From the NCBI GenBank assembly GCA_037074765.1, contig JBAMDO010000570.1, positions 620,001 through 684,000 of the forward strand: 64,000 nt of DNA, given 5' to 3'. This DNA comes from Mansonella perstans. Its lineage: Eukaryota > Nematoda > Chromadorea > Rhabditida > Onchocercidae. The position numbers and the translations under genes were made by a program. A model generated the notes under the pieces. The model had not been told where the DNA came from. It saw only the letters and a program-made list of their open reading frames with translations, and made no database searches. Below are positions 37,206 through 48,700 of the stretch, piece after piece. The first letter of the stretch is position 1; every line of letters starts with the position of its first letter.

Positions 37206-37309
37206 ATAATATATCGTCGTCGCTTGACTTCCGTACGAAGTTTTACAGGATTTCATCTAATAGGTTTATCTGTAATTTGAACACTCAGACTTGTCTTCTT
37301 TTTTTTTAC

Positions 37310-37444
37310 AAAAGCGGAATGATGATTGATTGCATCGTAGAAATCTAATGGTAATTCGCATTTCCCGCAACAGTACAGCTCGTAAAATTTGAACTGGAAT
37401 GTATGGCCTCCATGCTTCCAGGTTTCAGATGGAATCCCATCAAC
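37310..37444 (-). other. Orphan exon-like segment with a Cys/His cluster
   Basis: On the minus strand, exactly 45 codons lie between a GGCTAG acceptor and a GTAAAA donor. The frame is open throughout and includes HTFQFKFYELYCCGKC followed by LPLDFYDAINHH. The spacing C-x2-C-x11-H-H hints at a zinc-binding fold, but I recognise no family and found no partner exons. It could be an exon of an unseen gene, a relic, or chance. Confidence 0.3.
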
Positions 37445-39255
37445 CTAGCCATTTTGCCATTTTTATTAGCTTTATAGCCTTAAGAATCTCCCGCAGTACA
37501 TGGGCTACGTCCAGTTCTGCTTTTATCGTTTATTGAGCGATTTGTTAAATTACTAAGCTTTTAATTATATGATTGAAGCTGAAGTTTGGAACTATTCAGA
37601 TTTAGGATGGAAGTTTTATCCATGAGAAGGAAATGACTATCTGCACTGAACAGAGGACTTTCAACAACAAAATATGTATGTGTATACATATTCCATCATA
37701 TAGATCTGTTTACATAAAATATATGTATTCAATCGTTTTTTGATTTTTTTTTACATCAAACTTGTGAATATTTATTAACAAGTAAATTAATGATTAATAA
37801 TAAAAATTAGTTTCATAATTTATAGAATTTAAATGTTTAAATCCGCTTTGTTGCTGTACTAATTTATCTGAAATGCTTTTTTTTTTGCATGTTGCAAAAT
37901 TTTTAGTTTCTGGATTTTTTTTTGCATAGAGTAAAAAGACCTAGCCCCGAGTTTTCTTAATTATCAGTGTTTCATATCAATAAGAGCACAAGAATTTGAT
38001 TACATTACAGATGAAGAGAATTTACGCCAAAAATGGCAGCCTAAAAATGGCACTAATTTTAAACAAAAATTGAACCAATGATCAATAATAGCTTCTCCAA
38101 TTTTTTCTCATCTTTTTTTGATTATGCATTAAAAAAAGCAATTAATGGAAGCAACAGATGGTTGACAGGGTTAAAATAATGTAGGAAAACAATAATTACA
38201 AGAGTAAAATGAGTAAACTAATGCAACATCCAGGTTGAGAAAAATTAAATTATTTAGTCAAATTTATCAATGTTCAATTGACATTTAAGGATGATAAAAG
38301 CAAAATTAGTCAGTCAAATTTATCAGTGGATGTTTAACACTTTAAATTATTAAAAATAAAATTAGTTAGTTAATTTATCAATATACTATTAATATTTTGA
38401 TGAAAATAAAATGAATTTGCCAACTTCAGTTCTCGATTAATTCACCAAGTAATAATTAGCCAAATTTATCAATGTGCAACTAACGTTTCAGGTTGATAGG
38501 AAATTATCAGCCAAACTTATTAACAAGGCAAATGCTAAATAAAGCTTTATTGCTAGTAGAGATGAATTACATTGGAATGTAGTTGTTTAGTCCGAAGAAA
38601 TGGAAAAATAAATTAATTTTTAGAGAGAAGTACAAAACAGCAGCAAATACCGTCATTTTTTCCAAAAATTTTTCAAATTCTTTCAATCTGTTTTCATTTA
38701 AATAATTTTTTCGCTTTTATTAATATTTTCTGGTTTTGCCGTTTGATAGTTTTTCAACTTGAATTTTCCTTTTAATTTTTTTCTCTTTCATAGCATTTTT
38801 TCGAGCCGTTTGAAACTAATTCTTTTTTGTCACTTCTGCTCTTTTAAAAAATTTATTTTAGAAAGTGCTGAATTTAAAAAAATGGGTAGAATCGAAAGGT
38901 GTGAAGAAAGAGTAAGAGAAGGGAAGATTACAAAGAATTAACCACTGAATTCGAAGTCTTATTTTTTGATGTAAATTTTAACTAATTAATTGAATAATAT
39001 TACCAAGTTTTTTAAACAATTAAAAAGTGATTAAAGCATCCAATGGCCAGAATTCTTGACGTAAGATTTCTTTTTCATTTTTCCGTATTAATTTTCTTAA
39101 CCGAGAAAAGAAAAAGAAAAGTGATTTTTTCCCAGGTCTAATAAATACAATTATTGATTTTCAAACGTTCTCTCATTTATCAAAAATTTAGCATCTTATC
39201 TGCTGCATTTTAGATAAACTACATAATTTTCTATCAGGAAATCTCATATGATATC
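37445..39255. other. Intergenic DNA, no gene seen
   Basis: AT-rich. The stretch 38200-38530 carries several loosely repeated TCAGTCAAATTTATCA/TTAGTCAAATTTATCA segments. No supported exons. Confidence 0.5.
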
Positions 39256-42200
39256 ATGATACCTTTACGTGGAGCCACCTTTGTTCACCGATACATTCAT
39301 ATCAATCTGTTATTCGTACTCTTTCTAACATTTCTTTTATGGACACGAAAAGGTAAACAAAGAAAGCAAAAAAAAACTTTCCCAATTTCATTTCAACAAA
39401 AAAAAATCTTTCTGGACTTCATTTCAGAAAAAAAATCGAATTTCATTTTTGCAAAAAGAGAACTTTCTGAAGTTCATTTTAAAGGTGTGATTTTTCTAAG
39501 TAGTATTTTTTAAAAAAAATATGCCAAAATTTAGCAAATAAGATGAAGAAATGAAGAGAAATTCACATTAATTTTTATTTTCCGTTTCATTTATTATCAT
39601 AAGTTTTTTTTTGAAGACACTTTAGTAATGATTTGATATTCCGTTGCATATATATGCGAATAGAGTAAATTTTAAACTGAAAAATTTAACTTTTTCTATA
39701 GTTTCTTAATTTGGAATAAGAATTCAATTCCCAGTTCAATTACTCATGTTTAGATTGAAATTGGAAATTCAAATTTACCGTACTTACATATATGAATAAA
39801 AAAATCGCTATGTTTTTAGCTTGATTTCAATATTTTATGCATTAAAAATTATTGTTTTAAAGCTATGAATTACTAGATCATTTAAAAACATCTCTAAAAT
39901 ATTTATATATAAATAAATTAGTATAATTGAAGTTTTTTTCAGCTTTACGAAAATTTGAAAAAAGTTTAGGAACACAAACATCAGAAATTAAAATAGCAGT
40001 TGTAACAATACTGAAAGATGGCAGTGATATCAACCAGTATCAATTAGCAATGGAAACATTCCAATGTTACTGCATTTATCAGCGATATGAATGGATTGTG
40101 ATTGATGTATCACGAAATGATACCTTGAGATTACTTTGCCCGCAAGATGAGGTCAGAGGTTCATCTTGCTAAATTTCAAATAGTTACCCGTAATTCCACA
40201 TACACAAATATTTATTCTCCAGCAATTATAAAAAGTTACATCTTAATAATTGGCCAAACTATATTTTTACATGATTTTTTGTTAACTTGTTAAGTATGGA
40301 TTAAATATTTTGCAGTTAGAATTTAATTTAATTTGAAATTCACTTGCTTATTGATATATATATTTTGTAAATTTGTTGATCATCTTTTAATATTATAATT
40401 TGATTCAATTTAAGTCATATAAGATCATAGTGTCAGTATTATAATTTTGTTTAGTTCATTTAGCAATAACTATAATTTTATTTGATTAACAGTGTCCGAA
40501 AGACAAGTGCTTATTTCTTCTCTCTTATTTCAATATTATAATTTAGTTTACGTTTTTTTTTTTTTTTTTTTTTAAATTTATTCGTTTCGCTTTGTACTTT
40601 GCCCATTTTTTTCGATGTTAATTAATTTTTTCAACTGATTTTTCTTTCGCAGTTTTTCTTCCAACGACACTGCATAATAGCGGAATTTTTGCAAGAAAAT
40701 AATTACGATTATGTATTATTTATCGATTCTGATATGGGTGTAATTAATCCAAAAAGACGAATTGAAGAATATATGTTGAATGACAAAGATATCATCTTCT
40801 ACAATCGTATTTGGAATTTTGAAGTGATGGCTGGAAGTTATTTAGTAAAGTAAATTTTAGAAGTTACAATTTATGTTCTTTAATAAACAACTATAAATTT
40901 TCTTGCAAGAAAAACTTGCAGTTTTTTTCGCAAATTTAATTCTTTTTTCCTATTTATGCAAATAAAGTATTTTTTTTAACTTTATTTCACACTATTAATA
41001 AAATTGTTCGAAAATTGCTTTTCATCTAAATATTACTATATTAAAGTAAGAATTCCAAATAATCAAAATTTATATTCTTACTAGAGTAATATTTAAAAAA
41101 AAACAAAAACTCTAAAATTATCAGTCATAGAAGCTACAGCTACAAATTTTCTGACAAGTGCATTTTTGTTTCCCAGAAAAATCTAGTTGAAGTTCGTAGA
41201 AAGATTGTAATTTTACTGTAAATTAAAAGAATAAATTCGGATATATTTTATCCTCTTCTTTTGAAAACTTTATAGATTTTGAAAATGATTAATGCTGCGG
41301 ATAATGATTATGATTGATGATTACGATTATGATAATGATAAATACTTCAGGAATACCAAATTTGTTATTAATTTTTTACGAATTTGGGCAAATTACCGTT
41401 ATCGTTTACCACATTCTTTTCACGGATCTGATAATGCTGCTCTTCACGTTTGTCATTTTATTTGTGATTAGAAAATGAATGATAAAATTACAAAAAAAAA
41501 AAGAAATGAATTTTCGAAAACGAATTAACTTCTTTTAATAGCAAAACAAAAGATTTTCTTTTCAAAAGTTATAAAAAAATTCTCTTTTTTTGATAAACAA
41601 TAAAAATCACGATTTTTTGAAAAATTAGCCGATTAGCTATCTTAAATTATTTCATTCGTTGCAACAAAAGAATTTGACCAATTTTTTTTTGTTTTTAAAT
41701 TCTTCTAGTTGTTTAAGTCAATTGCAACTTTTGGTTAACAGAAGTCTTGGTTCGATTATCAACTTATTTAAATTTTAAAAAATTAAATTTTAAAAAAGCA
41801 TATTTCCTTATTTCATTTGTTAATTTTCATTTATTAGTTGAAATTTTTGACGACATAGTTAAGTTTTTGACGTATTGGTTCGATTGGTTAAACTCTGAAT
41901 ATATTAGTAAAAAAAGAACAAAGCCTGTATCTGTTTCCTTTTCACCGGTTCCACTGCCTATGTGATCCTTATTTTTTATTGTCATTGGTCAACTCCCGGT
42001 TTAGGAAAAATTGATGAAACTATTTTATAATGAACAATACGCACTTAACTGTTCTCTATTAATATTTGAAATCGAAATATTTATTACAAAAATTTTTGAT
42101 TGATATTGATAACTTTTTTTCAGGCAGTTTTATTACATGTCGCATCAAGAAATGTGAAATATTGTGAACCCCTATGGAATATTTCAAACTAAGTTGTTTA

Positions 42201-43240
42201 TAATACTTCTATCGCTAATGAAAATGACATGAAAATTCACGTTTGTTTCAAATGTAAAATAAAATGTTCTAAGATGATAAGGTGTTTTAATTTATAGAAA
42301 TTACAAAGACTTATTCATATATGAGGCTTGCATTCGAGGTCAACTTGAAAGGTACGAAAAATGGCAGAGAAGAATAAATGTGCTACCAAAAGGAGAATCT
42401 TGGGCACGTGATGGTTGGCTTACAAATTCAAAATGGTCTGAACAAGATTTTATTTTTCACGGATGGCAAAAACGGTCAATATTTAAAGATTTGAGCAAAT
42501 TTAGATGTAAACTTGTAGATCTTATGAATATTCGCAAAATTAAATTTTGTATTAAAAATTTTGCTTATAATTTGCATATTTTAAATGTAAAACATGACAT
42601 TAGAAAAAAAAATCGCCTTAAATCAGGCTACGAAAGTAAATGAAATCAGTTGTAATTATGATCACGAAAGTTATTATGATCATAGATGTTGAATGCATCA
42701 AAAATGTTGTGAGTCCATGAGACGAAAAAAATCACATGAAATGACGATTAAGAAGATTATTATTTAAATGTTAATTGTATCAGTAGCTTTAATACAAATT
42801 AGATTTATGATTAAAATATGATGAATCTGGAACTTAATAAGTAACGAGATAATAATTTAATGATCATTTAAGTAAAAGTCCCTCTTATTTTTATAATTTA
42901 CAGGCGTTTAAATAAGCGAGTATTTGCATCATGGAAATTGCCATTATTATCCACAAAATTTAATCTTTCCATCTGTGGAACCAGTAATTACATCGAAAAT
43001 TGGAAATACAATGAAAGTTTTATAAGCGATGCAAATGAAATTCGCGCTCAATTAGATAAGATAATTGTGCAAAAAAGTGTCGAATATTACAAAGCAAAAC
43101 AAAAAGCGGAAAAAATATTGGCTAATTTAGTGAAAAATATGAAAATTAGGCAATCAAATGCATCATCAATTATCAATTCATCGTTGGTTATACTGATGCC
43201 AAAAAAAACAAAAAAATCAAAATTTAAATTCAAATTTTAA
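39256..43240 (+). CDS. Nematode DUF273 glycosyltransferase (type II membrane protein), damaged donor
   Basis: Seven exons join to 1179 nt (392 residues plus TAA): 39256-39352, 39943-40151, 40653-40849, 41351-41447, 42124-42188, 42298-42474 and 42904-43240. Residues about 11-30 form a signal anchor (INLLFVLFLTFLLW). Exons 2-6 carry the nematode-expanded DUF273 fold: IAVVTILKDG, FFFQRHCIIAEFL, VLFIDSDMGVINPKRRIEEY with the D-S-D metal/nucleotide-sugar motif (about 127-129), NFEVMAGSYL, RLPHSFHGSDNAALH and GESWARDGWLTNSKW..FIFHGW. It probably acts in the Golgi; donor and acceptor sugars are unknown. The exon 5 to 6 junction fits only if the donor is AAA/CTAAGT. With this base the frame hits TAA one codon later. 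Either sequence error or a defective allele or pseudogene. The exon 6 donor (GTCAAT) is also weak. Confidence 0.85.
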
Positions 43241-45541
43241 TGTTATTCAAAGGTTCAAAAAATCTTTGTTAAAAAAAGAATCTCAATGTGGCCCCATTGT
43301 TCTTTGTCTTAGATATCGAAACTAGATTGAATGAAGTTTTTTTTTTTTATTGAAATTACAATGTATAATTTACTATACATAATATACTGCATAGTAAATA
43401 GTATTCTACACACATCAATGTGCAAATGACTATCCGATAATATTTACAGGTTTAGATTACTTGTGGTTGTTATGATTCCTCTTCACCTCCTTATCATCAT
43501 TACAAGTTTATATAAAGGTTTCGTCTTGTTGTTAACATTGTCATCTATGATCACGCACTTATCATTGGTTTCCATATCTTTTTTATAATCACTTTGTCAA
43601 TATCACAAGCGTACCGTGATTTATTTCTTATCTTACTGCTTTGTTTGTCTTATCATCCTTACAAATTTATCTTACTCTCTTGTTATCAATCTACGTCATC
43701 TTATCACCATAAGAAATTTATTTTACTCATTTTTTGTAAATATAAGTTGATATTCACAGTCACTTAAACAAAATAGAACTTCCTTATCAGTAATGTGATA
43801 AACATAAATTGCACAATTGTATTTCTCTCCATTTTTTACTCTATTAAAATTTTTCCAATTTCATAAAATATTTAGGTAGGCATTTTCCAACAAAATCTTT
43901 AGGATGTTAAATGAAAAACTAAATCAAATTTCACTATGCATGGCAACATTTAAATTAAATTACATCTATACAGAAATTTTAAATAAAAAAAGCAGACTTT
44001 CAAATTATTTTTACAATTTTTTTGCTTCCATTTTCATCACAAGTTTATCAAAAAGTTTTGCCTTGTTGTTATGATTGTCACCTATCATTATGCACTTATC
44101 TTGGTAACCATATTTTTTTTATAATCATTACCTTTCCACTTTGGCTACTTATCAATAAAATTTTTTTTAGTTTAAAAAAATGTATGTAGCATGTTTATTA
44201 ATTATTAAACACTTCCAAACAATAAATTTAAATATATTTAGTAATATATTTTTTAAACAATATATTAAAATTATTCTTTCCTAGTGCAAATTTTATTAAA
44301 ACTTAATGCAGAAGAAATTTTTTACACAAACTTTGAAAAAGCTGTAAGTTATTTTCATTTAAACAGTTTCTCTCTACGAATTTTTGAAATTAATTTTTTT
44401 AACAGTATTAATATTAACATCAACGAGCAGTTTAAAAAAATGAAATTTATATATATATCTATTTATATATATTATATATATTATATAAATTTATATATAT
44501 ATATTTAAATGAAATTTATATATATATATTTATATATATTATATATAAATTTATATATATATATCTTATTAAAATTTGATCCCGAGAAATAACTTTTATT
44601 TCTATAAATAGTATTTTAATCACATATATATGCACAAATATATATATATAGAAATCTGATTGTCAACAGAAATGATATAATGCTACTAAATTCTGTCACA
44701 AATGATATTTGCTGCTAGATTCTAATCGAAAATAAAAATATTTTGCTATCAAATTATTAGTTTTTTGCAATTAAATAAAAAAAGAATACAATAGCACGGC
44801 TTACTGGAAAATTTCCGAGCCACAGTGCAATTTTGTAGCATCAATTATTTCAAATTAAAATGCTTAGCAAATGATTTTATAAATTTTTTTTCTAAAATTA
44901 AACACTGTCGGCATATTGTAAGGAACCTCTCGCTTATAACCAAGCCAATTTATGTGGGAAAATTATAATCTTTGGTCTTTAACACTCTACTATATGCAAT
45001 TTTTAGGAAAAGTTAAAGATAGTCATCCTCTGCTTAATATCTAATGATCATGTTGAAATGTTGTAAGCCAAACCTACTTGTCTCCACTATAAAGTATCTA
45101 TCCAAAAGTTTTATTGCTTTTTGATAATCCTTTTAAATTATCTTTCGAAAGTTTCTTTTTGCTTTTCATTTTGTCCTTTTATTTCATCAACATTTGTTAA
45201 AGCGCTTTCGATTATTTCGTCCCACTCTTTTGCTATTTATGGTTATCGTTATTTTATATTACATTGTTCTGTTGTATTAGTATTTGCACAATAAAGTTTA
45301 ATTATCCAAGTTTGAGGCTGAGACAAGCATCAATATAAAGTTTTTTCATCGAAAGTAAGTAAGCTATAAAAAGTTTGTGCCCTCACATACGTTCAAGTAC
45401 AACACTTCGTTCGCAGGAGAAATATTTCACAACAGCTAAGAGTAATACTAATTATTATTGCATATTAAATACTATTAATGATTTTCCGGAAATTTCAATT
45501 TGGAATCTTTATATGCATGTAAGTGTTATTTTCAAGTAACA
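43241..45541. other. Intergenic DNA upstream of IFT74
   Basis: AT-rich. It includes a TTATCATC-rich stretch (43480-43800), AT-palindromic repeats (44440-44570) and no supported exon. Confidence 0.5.
44440..44570. repeat. Duplicated AT-palindromic block
   Basis: The segment ATGAAATTTATATATATAT to ATATAAATTTATATATATAT occurs twice in tandem. Each copy is self-complementary and could extrude hairpins. Confidence 0.75.
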
Positions 45542-45555
45542 GTTTCCACGGCAAC
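45542..45555 (+). promoter_or_regulatory. X-box (RFX/DAF-19 site) upstream of IFT74
   Basis: GTTTCCACGGCAAC fits the 14-bp X-box pattern (GTTNCC, two central bases, GGNAAC), an imperfect palindrome. It starts 160 bases before the IFT74 ATG. In C. elegans, intraflagellar-transport genes carry such sites within about 60-250 bp of the start and are activated by the RFX factor DAF-19. The motif is seen; the regulation is inferred. Confidence 0.8.
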
Positions 45556-45701
45556 CGCACAATAAATTCTCCCTCTTTCATTCCAATTCCTTCACTACAT
45601 AATCTAAAATCGATTTTAGAATTCCAAAATTTACATATCATTAATTGCAGTTATTTGTTATGCAACTGCAGTATCAATTTAATGCACATTAAATTAGTAG
45701 A

Positions 45702-48700
45702 ATGTCATCACGGCCAACTACTGCACGTCCAAAAACTTCCGCTGGTAGGCGTGCTGCTTCAGCCAGGCTTCGTAAACCACCATCATCCATAAATGTTACT
45801 CAATACGGTAAATAAGTATTCTATTACTCCATTTTCATTCCCAATCTAGCTAGCTATTTTCTTTGGTAACAGTTTCTGGTAACTTTTACTAATTACAAAG
45901 GATTAACTGATTACATATTTATATTATTTTTGTGTAGAACGACCAATTAGTCGTGCAACGATTGTACCAGAATCGATCGTCGTACCAACTACTACAGTAT
46001 TACAGACAAGTATGTTCTTTTTTTATTTTTTTTTAGAAAGAGTATTACGTATAGTTTGACATGGGGGGAATGATGTGTTACTTATTACTTTCATATTATA
46101 TAATAATATTTTTGTAAAATGCCAATATATAAAATGCTGATATTAAAAAAAAAGTTTTGTCTCTCGATGAATGCAATAGAAGAAGTAAACAAGTATTGTA
46201 GTTACAATAAATACAGTCTTATTTGTAATTCATAATAAAATATGAATTTTTTAATTTTCAAAGTATTTCAGTTTTAGCAAATCATTTGAAAACTTTATTT
46301 AACTTATATGACTGATACCTTTGCTTGCAGATAACTGAACTGCAAATGATAAAATGAAATTATAGAAATTTATGCTAATGGTAAAAAATTAATCCACTAA
46401 TATCAAATACTAACTGAAATTTTCAAAATTTCATATAAATTATTATAGCAAATCGAATTGGATCTTTTTCGTCAGCACGATTAAAGTCAAATATGGTAAA
46501 ATTTTTTTTTATTTTTTATTTTTATTAAAAATTTTCGTCAGAATTTTTATTTTAATTTTTAAATTTCATTTTTCATAAATCACATTATAGTGTAAATGTT
46601 TAAATTTCAGCGTAACGAAAAGATTCGAAATCGAACAGACACAGGTCAAGGTGCAAGATTGTTAACGGGTGTAATTCAAGCAGCACCACGTGGTACTGCA
46701 ATGCGACCCGTAACACAACAAGGATTAACCGGTGTTACGGCACCAACTAGAGCTGGAGGTCAATTTCCGTACTTCATAATTTTCATTTTAAAGATGAAAT
46801 GGATAGATTTTGCAGGAGAGATTGCCCAAAAAAAAAGGAAGAAGAAATGGAAAAAGTTTTAATCCTTTTTTAACCATATGCATTTCGTGCGGAAAAAAAT
46901 TTGCAAAATTTAAAGTATTTTTTGAAATAACCGAAATTTCGAAGATAATTTTTGAAAAGTCATCATTTCTTATCAATATAGCTGGACGTTTTGTGGTCGA
47001 CAAGAACTATTACATGTCATTACTTCGAGCACAAATGAACAGTTTGTTGTGTGAAATACACAGATTACGTGATGATTTAAATAAAGGTGAACGAGATCGA
47101 CAAAGTTTATTGATTTATGAAAAAAAGTGGGTATTTGATATTTTTAAGATAAAGTAATAAGAAACAATAAATGATTGAATCCATAATAGAGAAGAATGAT
47201 TCTTGTTTGGTAAAAAAAGCTTAAAATTTATAACTAAATAATGATTTACTGCTTAGTATTACATATGTATAAGTGAAATAAAAAATTAATATTTTTTCAA
47301 AATGTAAACGTAAACTGAAAATTGAAATCAATTAATAATTTATTTATTTTTTAATTTTGATATCATATGCAAAAAAACTTGTTTAGAATTAAAAGAAGTT
47401 TTTAAACTAAGTTTAACTTTAGCTTTTAAGTTAACTCAAATTAAAGTTAACAATTTATCTTTAAACATTGTTTGATAACAAACATCATTGATTTTTGCGT
47501 CGATGTACGTATCAATTATAATTTGAACCTACGCGGTAACTCCTGGATACTGTATTTGCTAGAAGTACGATGTTTCAACTAAAATTTCTATTGATATATG
47601 GATCATTTTTAGGGCAGAGGAAGAAGCGAATATAATCCGAACACTTCAAGAACGTTTAGTGGATTGTAATAAAGTTGGAAGTTAAAACTTTAATACTGCT
47701 ATACTGGAATTAAAAAAACACTGAAAAATATACGGGGTAACCGATAAATGGGAAAAGTCCAGAACTCGATTTTTTTAGTCTATAAAGATTTGACTAGTTT
47801 GAAAATATAAACAAAATTATTCGAAAATCGACAAATAATTCACTTTTTCAACTAACGAAACAAAAAATTACCCAAAAAATTACTGGGTGCTTTTGTGTTA
47901 CATTTGTAATTGCTGAAAATATAACCACAAACCGCAAAAAAATGTTTAAAAATAAATTATTGATTTTTTTCAATTATTGTTAAACAATTGGTTAATGATA
48001 TGCTTTCTGATCAACTCACCGATATTGTTGTGGTGATTAAAAAAGTAGGAAAAAATAAATATATACATTCATTTTTTATTTTCGCTTTTTACTTCTCCTT
48101 CTTTTCTTTTTTTCCTTTACTTAAAATCTCATTAAAATTTTACTCTTGCAGTTTTGAAATAATAATACTTACAGATAATGGATTTGATCAATACAAATTC
48201 GGAATTGCATGAAATTGAGAATGAATTAGCTAAATTACACGAAAAGCGTAATGATGCAGAAAAAAATTTAGCTGAATTAATTGAAGAACGACGTATGAAA
48301 GAGGAAGATATACGTAAGATTGAGAATGAAATTGAAGGACAGAAAGTTCAAAATAATGCTAAATTTCATTCAATGGTATTTTTAAAATACAATTACGTAA
48401 TTAAAACAAAATTTTTTGCTCTTCATTTCTCTTTTTAAAACATTAATTTTTTTTTGAAAATTGATTCAAAATTTGCAAAATTTATTTAAAATTTTTGTTT
48501 CAATAGTAACTGCTAACGATTTCAAACTAATTTTATTTCGTCAGTACATTCAGAATCCTGCAATTTTTGATGAATATAAAGAACTAAAGAAGAAAAATAC
48601 TCAATTATTGGAGGAAAGTCAAATGAAACAAACAGAGTTGAATAAATTGAATCAAACGAGGGAACAATTCAATGAACATTTGACGAAATTCCCACTTAAG

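Noticed and set aside
44440..44570. Structured RNA gene from palindromic AT repeats
   Set aside because: Pairing is explained by simple alternating AT sequence duplicated once.
47988..48040. Extra IFT74 exon (open frame with a possible donor)
   Set aside because: No acceptor AG precedes it, and joining exon 6 directly to 48175 restores the conserved LVDCNKIMDLINTNSEL without it.
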